From: Paenibacillus sp. FSL K6-3182
GTDB lineage: Bacteria; Bacillota; Bacilli; Paenibacillales; Paenibacillaceae
Direction of reading: 5' to 3'
Assembly: GCF_037976325.1 (NCBI RefSeq)
Contig: NZ_CP150265.1
Coordinates: 6,337,001 to 6,401,000 of the forward strand
Length of the DNA: 64,000 nucleotides
The translations under genes were made by a program, and so were the position numbers. Below the pieces are notes generated by a model. That model searched no databases and was not told the DNA's origin. It was given only the letters and a program-made list of their open reading frames with translations. Shown here piece by piece: positions 27,603 through 35,979 of this stretch (its first letter is position 1; every line of letters starts with the position of its first letter).

Positions 27603-28363
27603 CACCCTTTTTGCTCCATATTTTGAATGCGAAGGTCTTTCGTAAACCATAGCTTATAGCTTAATAAACTTAAAATAATGCTCGTAACCGCAGCTGAGCT
27701 TGCGAACGCAAACACAATTAATATTTGGTACCGAACCGCTTCGATCGGATTCGCGCCAGCGATAATCATCCCTGTCATCATACCGGGAAGCTGAACTAGA
27801 CCTACTGTCTTCATCCCGTCTATCGTCGGAATCATGCTCGATTTAACCGATCGCTTCATTACGTCTTGAATCGCTTGCCTTGCTGTCGCTCCAAGTGAAA
27901 GCAGCGTCTCCATCTCGCCTTTCGAGGATTCGACCTCTCTTCTCATTTGATTGAGCAGTAAACCCGAAACGACCATCGCATTGCCGATCGTCATGCCGCT
28001 AATCGGAATAATGTATTGCGGTGTCGCTTCTATAATTCGAAAGCCGAGCAGCAGTCCCATCATAAGCAGCTCTGTCGATGTAATTGCAATCGCGATTTTC
28101 CAAATGATGCCCTTCAGTCCAGCTCCCCTTTTACCAGCATGATAAGACGCTACACTAATCATAAGTACAAGGATCATTGTAATAAACAGCGGATTGCTCG
28201 TATTAAAAATAAATTGCAGCACATAGCCGACAAGCAGCAGCTGTACCGCAGAACGTATGGTGCCAATCGCGATGTCTCGCTCAAGCCCAAGCTTCTGCCA
28301 TACGGAGATAAGCATCGTAATCATCACAAACAACAAGGTGAAGCTAAGTGCTACGATTGACAT
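27602..28363 (-). CDS. fetB: FetB-like ABC transporter permease (UPF0014)
   Basis: Membrane permease of 253 residues with about seven hydrophobic helices. The UPF0014/YbbM hallmark regions are RDIAIGTIRSAVQLLLVGYVL (seen near residues 28-48), ISGMTIGNAM, ETLLSLGAT and GLVQLPGMMTGMI. E. coli FetAB exports iron and lowers oxidative stress; the family is otherwise described as putative metal efflux. ATG with AAAGGAG upstream, overlapping the ATPase gene by 13 bases. It lies between iron uptake genes and a metallo-hydrolase, consistent with a metal role. Confidence 0.85.
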   Translation of the reverse strand: MSIVALSFTLLFVMITMLISVWQKLGLERDIAIGTIRSAVQLLLVGYVLQFIFNTSNPLFITMILVLMISVASYHAGKRGAGLKGIIWKIAIAITSTELLMMGLLLGFRIIEATPQYIIPISGMTIGNAMVVSGLLLNQMRREVESSKGEMETLLSLGATARQAIQDVMKRSVKSSMIPTIDGMKTVGLVQLPGMMTGMIIAGANPIEAVRYQILIVFAFASSAAVTSIILSLLSYKLWFTKDLRIQNMEQKG

Positions 28364-29103
28364 GGCTGCTCCTTTTGTATCGGCGCTTTTAAATAATTTT
28401 GTGCGAGCTCAGATGTTGGATGTTCAAAAAAAGCAGGCGTGTCGCTGTTCTCCAGCAGCGTTCCTTCCCCCATGAACCATATCGAGCTGCTCATCTGCTG
28501 AGCCTGCTCCAAATCATGTGTAACCCAAAGCATCGTTGCCCCTTCTTGATGATGCCACTCTCGCAGCACTTCCTCCACCATTTCCTTGCTGCCTCGGTCA
28601 AGCGACGCGGTAATCTCATCAAGAAGAAGCACGGTAGGATGAAGAAGCAAGGAACGGAGCAGCGATATTCGCTGTTTCTCTCCTCCTGACAGCTGTTCGG
28701 CGCTTTTGCCCATATCAAGATGATCCAGCCCTAGCCTTGGCAGCATGTGGCGTACGAGCTTCTCGTCATACGGCATGCGATGCAGCATACTCACGGTTCT
28801 CAAATTTTGCTCAATGCTCCCATTCAGCATAACGGACTGCTGAGCTACGTAACATACCTTCATTCTCCAAACCCTTGGATCTAGTTCTCGCTGTGAAACA
28901 TTATGTAAACGGATATCACCCTCATCGGCGTTATCCAGACCTGCAAGCAAACGAAGCAGCGTGCTTTTGCCTTGTCCAGATACACCTAATATAGAAATAA
29001 TAGCCGGATCAGCAATCGTTGCAGTAACATTTGCGAACAACTGAACATTTCCATCACCACTGCGGTTTTTCCTAATACTCTGAAGTTCCAAAACACTAGC
29101 CAC
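28351..29103 (-). CDS. fetA: FetA-like ABC transporter ATP-binding protein
   Basis: ATPase subunit paired with the FetB-like permease. The 250 residues contain Walker A GVSGQGKST, Q-loop VAQQS, signature LSGGEKQR, Walker B VLLLDEITASLD and H-loop WVTHDLEQ. It is soluble and peripheral to the membrane. The start is GTG 29103, seven bases after GGGAGG. The overlap with fetB indicates coupled translation. Immediately upstream is the terminator of the siderophore uptake operon, so fetAB-MBL is its own transcript. The metal exported (iron by analogy) is an inference. Confidence 0.83.
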   Translation of the reverse strand: MASVLELQSIRKNRSGDGNVQLFANVTATIADPAIISILGVSGQGKSTLLRLLAGLDNADEGDIRLHNVSQRELDPRVWRMKVCYVAQQSVMLNGSIEQNLRTVSMLHRMPYDEKLVRHMLPRLGLDHLDMGKSAEQLSGGEKQRISLLRSLLLHPTVLLLDEITASLDRGSKEMVEEVLREWHHQEGATMLWVTHDLEQAQQMSSSIWFMGEGTLLENSDTPAFFEHPTSELAQNYLKAPIQKEQPCQS

Positions 29104-29198
29104 AAACGTTCCTCCCTTCGGCTTCCCTTACATTATAGCTATAATGCTTGGCTCTAAAAAGAAAATTTAATAAGCCACACACCCGCTCGTATGCAAAA

Positions 29199-29245
29199 AA
29201 GGCTGATGACTACTGCCGCAGTTGCGGAAGCAGGCCACCAGCCTT
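29199..29245 (-). terminator. Terminator of the siderophore uptake operon
   Basis: On the minus strand AAGGCTG...CAGCCTT closes a large stem-loop containing an inner hairpin (CCGCAACTGCGG), followed by six T residues, about 25 bases past the stop at 29271. Confidence 0.85.
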
Positions 29246-29270
29246 CATAGTCCATCTATGCTTGCTGCTA

Positions 29271-30260
29271 TTATTTTATCGCTGCATCAATTTCTTTAAC
29301 CATTTCCGCTACAGAGATAAGTCCGCCGCCGGAAAGGTACCAGAAATCTGGATTAAGATATACGATATTTCCTTCTTTGTACGCTTTAGTGTTTTTCACC
29401 AAAGCATTCTCAACGGAGGAATGTGCATCCCCTGATCCCTCTGTCACTGCATTGCGGTCAACTACGAATAAGTAATCAGCATCCTTCTCTGCTACATATT
29501 CAAATGTAACAGGGTCGCCGTGAGTTGAAACTTTAATGTTCTCATCTACAGCCGGTATGCCAAACACATCATGAATGATACCGAAACGCGATGCTTTACC
29601 ATATGCGCTGATTGCACCTTCGTTTGCCAAAATAATAAGGCCATTTTTTCCAGAAGCTGTTGCTTTTTCATTCAAAGCTTTAATGGAATCATTAATCGCT
29701 GCTAGCTCTGTATCTGCTTCTGCTTCTTTAGAGAAGATTTGAGCCAGTGTTTTCACGTTAGTCGTAAAGGACTCCATGAAGTTTTTGTTGTCCACACCCA
29801 TAAAAATCGTAGGAGCGATCTTCGTAAGCTCTTCGTAAGCATCCTGTTGACGACCTGAAATAATGATCAAGTCAGGTGCAGTTTCATTGATTTTCTCAAA
29901 GTCCGGCTCTTTCAAGCTGCCTGCGTTTACGTATTTTGCATCTTTAAATTTTTCAAGGTATGCAGGAACGCTAGCTTGCGGAAGTGAAGCAACCTCTACA
30001 CCTAGCTTGTCTAGTGTATCGAGAGTACCATAGTCAAATACGACAACCTTGCTAGGATTAACGGGGACAACCGTTTCGCCAAGCTGATGTTTAACTGTAA
30101 TTTCTGTAGGTGCATCTGTTGCAGGTGTTTCAGATGCTGGTGTGTTCGTAGCGCTGTTAGCGCCTTTATTTCCGTTGTTATTCGCGCCGCATGCTGCAAG
30201 CACCAAGCTTAGAATGACTAAAATAGCCAATACAGGTATAGATTTTTTCAAAACATTCAC
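29271..30260 (-). CDS. yclQ: Siderophore-binding lipoprotein, YclQ-like
   Basis: Extracytoplasmic iron-siderophore receptor lipoprotein of 329 residues. The signal peptide ends in LAAC with lipidated Cys at 24, followed by an Asn/Thr/Ala-rich linker. The periplasmic-binding fold (FecB/TroA type) has VVVFDYGTLDTLDKLGVEV, PDLIIISGRQ and a C-terminal IVYLNPDFWYLSGGG. The downstream position after two permeases and an ATPase copies the B. subtilis yclNOPQ order, which imports petrobactin. The ligand here could be petrobactin or another catecholate; symbol is based on order, lengths and motifs. Last gene of the operon. Confidence 0.82.
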   Translation of the reverse strand: MNVLKKSIPVLAILVILSLVLAACGANNNGNKGANSATNTPASETPATDAPTEITVKHQLGETVVPVNPSKVVVFDYGTLDTLDKLGVEVASLPQASVPAYLEKFKDAKYVNAGSLKEPDFEKINETAPDLIIISGRQQDAYEELTKIAPTIFMGVDNKNFMESFTTNVKTLAQIFSKEAEADTELAAINDSIKALNEKATASGKNGLIILANEGAISAYGKASRFGIIHDVFGIPAVDENIKVSTHGDPVTFEYVAEKDADYLFVVDRNAVTEGSGDAHSSVENALVKNTKAYKEGNIVYLNPDFWYLSGGGLISVAEMVKEIDAAIK

Positions 30261-30321
30261 CCCTAAATCAATTTTTTATATTGAAAAACTTGAAAACCGG
30301 AAGTAAGTAAATCTTGCATGA

Positions 30322-31080
30322 CTACTTAAAATAGACGCCGATACGATTCCCGTTTATGAGCTCAATCGGTATGTCCATGTCATAGATGTCATGAAGCACG
30401 GCATTGTCGATGATCGTCTCGGTTGAACCTTCCTTGACGACCTTTCCATCCTTCAAAGCCACGATATAATCGGAGTAGCAAGAAGCGAAATTGATATCGT
30501 GAATAACGAGCACGACCGTTTTGCCAAGCTCTTCAACGAGCCGCCGCAGTACCTTCATAATTTGGACGGAGTGCTTCATATCCAAGTTGTTGAGCGGTTC
30601 ATCCAGCAATATGTATTCGGTGTTCTGAGCGATAACCATCGCAATAAATGCACGCTGGTTTTGTCCACCGCTTAGTTCATCAAGGTACTTGGCTTGCAGA
30701 TCAACAAGATCCATATAAGCAATGGCTTCATCTACTTGCTGCCAATCTTCCTTTGTCAGCTTGCCTTGTGAATAAGGGAACCTGCCGAAGCTGACGAGCT
30801 CTCGAACCGTTAAACGAAGATTAATATGATTCGACTGTTTTAAGATCGATATCTTTTTGGCAAGGTCAGCACTTTTCCAGTGACTGACCTCCTTCCCCTC
30901 AATTAACACTTGACCGCTGTCCTTCGCTAACAATCGGCTAATCATAGAGAGAAGCGTACTCTTGCCTGCACCGTTCGGACCGATAAACGAAGTGACCTTT
31001 CCCTTCGAAATCCGAATCGATACATCCTCGATCACCGGCTTGCCGCCATATGATTTGGAAACATTTTTAACCTCTATCAT
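30322..31080 (-). CDS. yclP: Iron-siderophore ABC transporter ATP-binding protein, YclP-like
   Basis: ATPase driving siderophore import, 252 residues, the same length I recall for B. subtilis YclP. Walker A GPNGAGKST, signature LSGGQNQR, Walker B YILLDEPLNNLD and H-loop VIHDINFAS are all present. ATG overlaps the stop of the upstream permease by four bases. The gap to the binding-protein gene is about 60 bases and contains its own GGGGTG ribosome binding site. Confidence 0.87.
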   Translation of the reverse strand: MIEVKNVSKSYGGKPVIEDVSIRISKGKVTSFIGPNGAGKSTLLSMISRLLAKDSGQVLIEGKEVSHWKSADLAKKISILKQSNHINLRLTVRELVSFGRFPYSQGKLTKEDWQQVDEAIAYMDLVDLQAKYLDELSGGQNQRAFIAMVIAQNTEYILLDEPLNNLDMKHSVQIMKVLRRLVEELGKTVVLVIHDINFASCYSDYIVALKDGKVVKEGSTETIIDNAVLHDIYDMDIPIELINGNRIGVYFK

Positions 31081-32018
31081 GCTTTTTTCTCCCTTAGCAG
31101 CAAATATAAAAAGTACGCTCCGCCGATGAAGTTAATAATGACGCTAATCGTCGTTTCAAACGTGAACACATGCTCTACGAGCAGTTGACCGCCAACGAGT
31201 GAAATGATGCTGATGAGTATCGCTCCTGGAATGAGATAGCTATGCCGATAGGTCTTCATGAACTGATAGGCTACGTTGACGACGAGCAGTCCAAGGAAGG
31301 TAATCGGGCCAACTAAAGCCGTGGACACAGCGATCAGAATAGCAACGATGACGAGCACTCTTTTGACAACATAATCATAAGGAATGCCAAGATTGACTGC
31401 ATGCTCCTTACCCAGCGACAACACGTCAAAATATTTGCTTAGCCGCATGCCATAAATAGCTACAAGAGCGACGATGATGATTGAAATGATAAGCAGATCC
31501 GTGTTGACGTTATTGAAGCTGGCGAACATTTTCCCCTGTACAATTAGAAATTCATTCGGATCAATAAGAACCTGCATGAACGTCGACATGCTCCCGAACA
31601 ATGTGCCCATCACTAGCCCTATTAATAGAAGGAAATAAAGATTTCTGCCTTCCCTTTTGAAAAGAAACTTATAGAGCAGCAAGGCGAATGCTATCATTGC
31701 CGCTATCGTAATAAAAAAATTAAGATGCTTGTTTGTGCTTGGCAGACTCATCGATCCAAAGGTAAAAACGACGAAGGTTTGAATCAGCATATAAAGGGAA
31801 TCCAACCCGATAATGCTCGGCGTCAAAATACGGTTGTTCGTAATTGTCTGGAAAATCATAGTGGAGTAAGCAATAGCGCCCCCGGTTACGACAATCGCCA
31901 GTACCTTCTTCAATCTTCTTGGCAGTGCATAATCCCAATGGGTTCCAAGATCGATGAACAAAAATACGGCAATTAATGCGACGCCCAGCACCGCAAGCAA
32001 ACTTAGTTTAAGCTTCAT
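31077..32018 (-). CDS. yclO: Iron-siderophore ABC permease, YclO-like
   Basis: FecCD-type permease of 313 residues with about nine hydrophobic helices. Family landmarks include TGGAIAYSTMIFQTITNNRILTP (near residues 45-67), SLGKEHAVNLGI in the ATPase-contact loop, and GPITFLGLLV. It forms a heterodimer with the product of the upstream permease gene. The overlap of 11 bases with that gene and four bases with the ATPase gene indicates tight coupling. It acts in the cytoplasmic membrane. Confidence 0.86.
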   Translation of the reverse strand: MKLKLSLLAVLGVALIAVFLFIDLGTHWDYALPRRLKKVLAIVVTGGAIAYSTMIFQTITNNRILTPSIIGLDSLYMLIQTFVVFTFGSMSLPSTNKHLNFFITIAAMIAFALLLYKFLFKREGRNLYFLLLIGLVMGTLFGSMSTFMQVLIDPNEFLIVQGKMFASFNNVNTDLLIISIIIVALVAIYGMRLSKYFDVLSLGKEHAVNLGIPYDYVVKRVLVIVAILIAVSTALVGPITFLGLLVVNVAYQFMKTYRHSYLIPGAILISIISLVGGQLLVEHVFTFETTISVIINFIGGAYFLYLLLREKKA

Positions 32019-32961
32019 ATGCCTTTCTCCTCATCAACAAGTAAAGAAAAATAATGCTTCCGACAACGCCGATCGTGAGTCCGATTGGAATTTCATACGG
32101 AAAAATAATTAGGCGGCCAAGCACATCGCACACCAGTACGAATATGGCTCCAAGCACCGCCGTGTGCGACAGGTTTTTTTTCAAATTGTCGCCCATATAC
32201 AGCGTCACGATATTCGGAATAATAAGGCCAAGAAAAGGCAGCGTACCGACAGTCAAAATGACGATAACCGATACAAGAGCTACAATTACAAGCCCGATGT
32301 TAACGACAAGCTTATGATTCATTCCCAAATTGGTTGAAAACTCTTCGCCAAGACCAGCAATGGTAAACTTGTTCGCGTAGAGATAAGCTACTACGAGCAG
32401 CGGCAGGCTTACATACAGCAGCTCGTAACGTCCGCTCATTACAAGCGAGAAGCTGCCTTGCAGCCAAGATGAGATGTTTTGAATAAGATCATTTTTATAG
32501 GCAAAAAATGTAGTAACAGAGCTGATGATGTTACCGAACATCAATCCTACCAGTGGAATGAAAATCGTATCTTTAAATTTCAGACGATCGAGAATTTTCA
32601 TGAACAGATAGGTTCCTGCGAGTGCAAAAGCAAACGCGATCAGCATTTTCTCAAGCGTACTCGCCGATGGGAACACCATTAAGGCAACGAGGATACCGAG
32701 TCTAGCGGAATCATCCGTTCCACCGGTCGTAGGCGATACGAATTTGTTGCGGCTTAGCTGCTGCATTATCAAACCTGTAACGCTCATGCCGACGCCGGCA
32801 ATAATAATACTGATAAGCCTAGGAAAACGGCTGATCGTGAGAACCTGAAGCTGCTCATCCGTCAGACTGAACAGATCCAGCGGCGAGATGTCTTTTACTC
32901 CGATAAATAAAGAAGTAATCGATAATACAATAAGCACGACAAAAAGATACCATAGCTTCAT
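32008..32961 (-). CDS. yclN: Iron-siderophore ABC permease, YclN-like
   Basis: First gene of the uptake operon; 317 residues, FecCD family, about nine hydrophobic helices. Visible are SRFPRLISIIIAGVGMSVTG, QQLSRNKFVSPTTGG, GEEFSTNLGMNHK (coupling loop) and GTLPFLGLIIPNIV. I take ATG 32961, which has CGAGGA at six bases; the ATG codons at 32979 and 32982 lack a ribosome binding site. Two Fur-box matches lie 35-110 bases upstream, so the operon should be repressed by iron-loaded Fur. Confidence 0.86.
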   Translation of the reverse strand: MKLWYLFVVLIVLSITSLFIGVKDISPLDLFSLTDEQLQVLTISRFPRLISIIIAGVGMSVTGLIMQQLSRNKFVSPTTGGTDDSARLGILVALMVFPSASTLEKMLIAFAFALAGTYLFMKILDRLKFKDTIFIPLVGLMFGNIISSVTTFFAYKNDLIQNISSWLQGSFSLVMSGRYELLYVSLPLLVVAYLYANKFTIAGLGEEFSTNLGMNHKLVVNIGLVIVALVSVIVILTVGTLPFLGLIIPNIVTLYMGDNLKKNLSHTAVLGAIFVLVCDVLGRLIIFPYEIPIGLTIGVVGSIIFLYLLMRRKAYEA

Positions 32962-32995
32962 ACTCAATCCTCGAATCATCACGAATATTATCAGA

Positions 32996-33014
32996 GATAA
33001 TCATTCTCATTAAT
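32996..33014. promoter_or_regulatory. Fur box (proximal)
   Basis: GATAATCATTCTCATTAAT aligns with the 19-base Fur consensus GATAATGATTATCATTATC at 15 of 19 positions. It sits about 35 bases upstream of the yclN start. Confidence 0.7.
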
Positions 33015-33053
33015 TATCAAAAAAATACATTGCCTCCGCTTATCATCATTCAA

Positions 33054-33068
33054 TGATAACCATTATCA
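33054..33068. promoter_or_regulatory. Fur box (distal)
   Basis: TGATAACCATTATCA matches the Bacillus 7-1-7 Fur motif TGATAATNATTATCA at all but one position. About 93 bases upstream of yclN; together with the proximal box it implies Fur control of the operon. Confidence 0.8.
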
Positions 33069-33214
33069 GCAACATTCACTATGTTACACGATTTTCAGAT
33101 GATCGGAATGGACTTTCCTGTTTTCAAGGATGGACATTTCTATACAGCTGGGAGGTGTGACGGGTTGGTGAACATGGATATGCTCCGTCCGGGGAAGCTA
33201 ATTAGCGGTTTGTG
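33069..33214. other. Spacer between Fur boxes and repeat array
   Basis: No gene supported. A 61-codon frame starting at 33081 has no ribosome binding site, runs into the repeat array and is not credible. Confidence 0.5.
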
Positions 33215-34222
33215 GCTCTATTCTCACCAAAATCACCAATCCAGCGCAAATAGAACTAAAAACTAGTCTTATTCAATCAGCTCATCTCGCAAATGTGCCT
33301 CTAAAGTGTGAATTAATCAGAAATAGAGCTAGAAACTAGCTCTATTTTCACAAAAATCACTATTTCAGCGCAAATAGAGCTAGAATTTAGTCTTAACTAA
33401 GCAGCTCGACTCGTCAAAACACCTCTAAAGCGTAAACTGATCAGAAATAGAGCTAGAAACTAGCTCTATTCTCACCAAAATCACCATTTCGGCGCAAATA
33501 GAACTAAAAACTAGTCTTATTCAAGCAGCTCGGCTCGTCAAAACACCTCTAAAGCGTGAACTCATCAGAAATAGAGCTAGAAAATAGCTCTATTCTCACC
33601 AAAATCACTATTTCAGCGCAAATAGATCTAAAAACTAGTCTTATCCAAGTAACTCATCCCTCCAAAGTGCCTCTAAAGTGTAAATTGATCAGAAATAGAG
33701 CTAGAATCTAGCTCTATTTTCACCTAGATCACCATTTCAGGGCAAATAACTCTAAAAACTAGACTTATCGAAGCAGCTCATCTCGTCAAAGTGCCTCTAA
33801 AGCGTGAACCGATCAGAAATAGAGCTAGAATATAGCTCTATTCTCACCAAAACCACCATTTCAGCGCAGATAGAAATAGAAACTAGTCTTATTCAATCAG
33901 CTCATCTCGCCAATGTGCCTCTAAAATGTGAACTGCTCAAAAATAGAGCTAGAAACTAGCTCTATTTTCACCAAATTCACTATTTCAGCCCAAATAGATC
34001 TAAAAACTAGTCTTATCCAAGCAGCGCATCTCGCCAAAGTGCCTCTAAAGTGTGAATTGATCAGAAATAGAGCTAGAATATAGCTCTATTTTCACCAAAT
34101 CCACTATTTCAGCGCAAATAGCTCTAGAATCTAGTCTTATTCATGCAGCACGACTCGCATAAGCACCCTAAAGCGTGACGTCATAAAAATAGAGCTGGAA
34201 TCTAAATCTAGATTCCAGCTCT
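33215..34222. repeat. Tandem array of about eight 124-bp hairpin-bearing repeats
   Basis: Exact 124-base period. The element AATAGAGCTAG starts at 33322, 33446, 33570, 33694, 33818, 33942 and 34066, and an altered copy at 34188. Each unit carries hairpin A (AATAGAGCTAG, 1-5 nt loop, CTAGCTCTATT), then a CACCAAAATCAC spacer. Next is hairpin B, an imperfect palindrome (AAATAGAACTA / CTAGTCTTATT, starts 33248 through 34116, eight copies), then a CAGCTC..CTCGTCAAA..GCCTCTAAAG..GTGAA spacer. Units differ at scattered positions, mostly in loops and spacers, while hairpin A arms are almost invariant. No coding frame runs through. The last hairpin doubles as a terminator for the exporter gene ending at 34270. 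Confidence 0.95.
34191..34222 (-). terminator. Terminator of ABC exporter pair, formed by the last repeat
   Basis: Perfect 14-pair stem AGAGCTGGAATCTA (34191-34204) / TAGATTCCAGCTCT (34209-34222) with a 4-base loop. On the minus strand it is followed by ATTTTTAT. It is a lengthened version of hairpin A of the adjacent 124-bp array. Confidence 0.8.
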
Positions 34223-34269
34223 ACCTCCATACAAACAGCCTAACTTACTTCCTGCTGCATATATTGCAT

Positions 34270-35979
34270 CTAATGCTGCGCCATGAGCAGCTGTTGATAC
34301 ACCTTGCCTGTGACGAGCAGCTGTTCATGTGTGCCGGTCTCGGCTAACGATCCTTGATCCATAACGAAGATCACGTCAGCATTCTCGATAGTGGACAACC
34401 TATGTGCGATCATAATTGTCGTCAGCCCCTTCCGTCTTGCTTCTAGGCCAGCCAGCAGCTGACGCTCTGTCTCCAGATCGAGCGCTGACGTCGCTTCGTC
34501 CAGCACCAAAACTTCCGGATCACTGACAATTGCCCGTGCAATTGCAATACGTTGACGCTGTCCGCCGGATAGCTTGATACCCCGCTCTCCAATATTTGTG
34601 TCATAACCATCTGGCAGCCCCAGAATAAAATCATGAATCTGGGCGATACGGCATGCTTCCTCCACATCCGCTTCGCTTACCTCGTCTCTGCCTAACATCA
34701 GGTTTTCACGAATGGTATCAGAGAACATATACGGGTCTTGGAATACAACAGACACCTTACTCGCCCACTGCTCGCGGTTGAAGATTTGGGCGTCCATATC
34801 GTTCAGCTTAAAAGTCCCCTTCGGCGCATCAAAGAAACGAACCAATAGCTGAGCAATGGTTGATTTGCCTCCCCCGCTCGTCCCTACAAAAGCAATTTTG
34901 CTTCCGATCGGCAGATCAGCCGAAAATCTGCGAATGACCTCCGGCAGCTCTGGCGAATAGCGAAAGCTCGTATCTTTAAAGGACAACTGCTCAATCGGTC
35001 CCGCTATACTCTTTTGACCCTTATCTTGCTGCTCCATCTCCAAAATACGCTGAACCCTGTCCACGTTAGCAAGCTGCGACGACATGCCCATAATAAATTG
35101 AAATAGATTATAGAAGGAATCCGACATTTGCGTAGAAAACTGAAACAAGATGACGAACGTTCCGATCGACATTTGTTCATGAATAAGCTGCATACCGCAG
35201 TAGCCAAGCACAAGAATGCCAATGCCCCATTTCATCGGGTCGCTGTAGCGAATTTGCCGATTCACGAGTTTTCCTTCAGCCATTACCTGCTCAAAGTATT
35301 CCGCAAACATTTTATCGTAAAGCTTCATTTCCCACTTCAATCGGTGATAAGCAACCACTTCTCGTGTAGAGGCTACTCCCTCTTCAATTTGAATGAGCAG
35401 CGCCGTACGTTTCTCCGCCACTTTTTTGGCTTGCTCCTTCAGCTTGGGGGTGAAGTAAAAGCCAATAAGTACGTAAATGGTACAAAGCCCCACAATCATA
35501 AGCAGCAAAATAGGGCTGGAAATGCCAATGATCGTCATCAATATGCAAAGGTTTAACGTCTCCTGTATACCGCGCGGAATCTGCCAGCCCATCACGCTAG
35601 CCGAAACGAACAGATCCTGCGTGAACGAATATACGTATTTGCCGGTCCGCTCATTTTGGAACCGTTCGACTGGAACACCTTCAAGTCGCTTCAGCATTCG
35701 GGAGAGCAAAGAGCGGCTGACTGCAAATTCATTGCGAACGAGACTTCGGCTCGTCATCGTAAACATTAGCGAGTAGATGAGACCTGCAAGCGCGAATATG
35801 GAGATGACAATCGGCATCAGCTCATACTTGCCTTCCGTAAACACGTCATCAATTAATATTTTTTGAACATATACAATCGTATAATTGGATACAGACTCCA
35901 GCGCGAGATAGAGCAGCACAATGAGATAAGTGCCTCTCAGCATGACGGAGTTCGACCAAAAGATTTTAAGATACTTCAT
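34270..35979 (-). CDS. ABC exporter half-transporter (569 aa), second of pair
   Basis: Half-transporter with an ABC transmembrane domain (~1-310) and an ATPase domain. Walker A GTSGGGKST, signature LSGGQRQR, Walker B VLVLDEATSALD and H-loop MIAHRLST are all canonical, unlike the asymmetric pairs elsewhere in the window. I choose ATG 35979, preceded by GAGGGTGG; the frame extends to 36048 inside the upstream gene. It overlaps the upstream half-transporter by 14 bases. Position beside a Fur-controlled siderophore importer makes siderophore or peptide export conceivable, but no substrate evidence exists. Confidence 0.85.
   Translation of the reverse strand: MKYLKIFWSNSVMLRGTYLIVLLYLALESVSNYTIVYVQKILIDDVFTEGKYELMPIVISIFALAGLIYSLMFTMTSRSLVRNEFAVSRSLLSRMLKRLEGVPVERFQNERTGKYVYSFTQDLFVSASVMGWQIPRGIQETLNLCILMTIIGISSPILLLMIVGLCTIYVLIGFYFTPKLKEQAKKVAEKRTALLIQIEEGVASTREVVAYHRLKWEMKLYDKMFAEYFEQVMAEGKLVNRQIRYSDPMKWGIGILVLGYCGMQLIHEQMSIGTFVILFQFSTQMSDSFYNLFQFIMGMSSQLANVDRVQRILEMEQQDKGQKSIAGPIEQLSFKDTSFRYSPELPEVIRRFSADLPIGSKIAFVGTSGGGKSTIAQLLVRFFDAPKGTFKLNDMDAQIFNREQWASKVSVVFQDPYMFSDTIRENLMLGRDEVSEADVEEACRIAQIHDFILGLPDGYDTNIGERGIKLSGGQRQRIAIARAIVSDPEVLVLDEATSALDLETERQLLAGLEARRKGLTTIMIAHRLSTIENADVIFVMDQGSLAETGTHEQLLVTGKVYQQLLMAQH

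Noticed and set aside
33081..33266. 61-codon frame between Fur boxes and repeats
   Set aside because: No ribosome binding site and it runs into the tandem array.
33215..34222. CRISPR array
   Set aside because: The unit is 124 bases, repeated throughout without unique spacers of fixed length between short identical repeats, and no cas genes are present.
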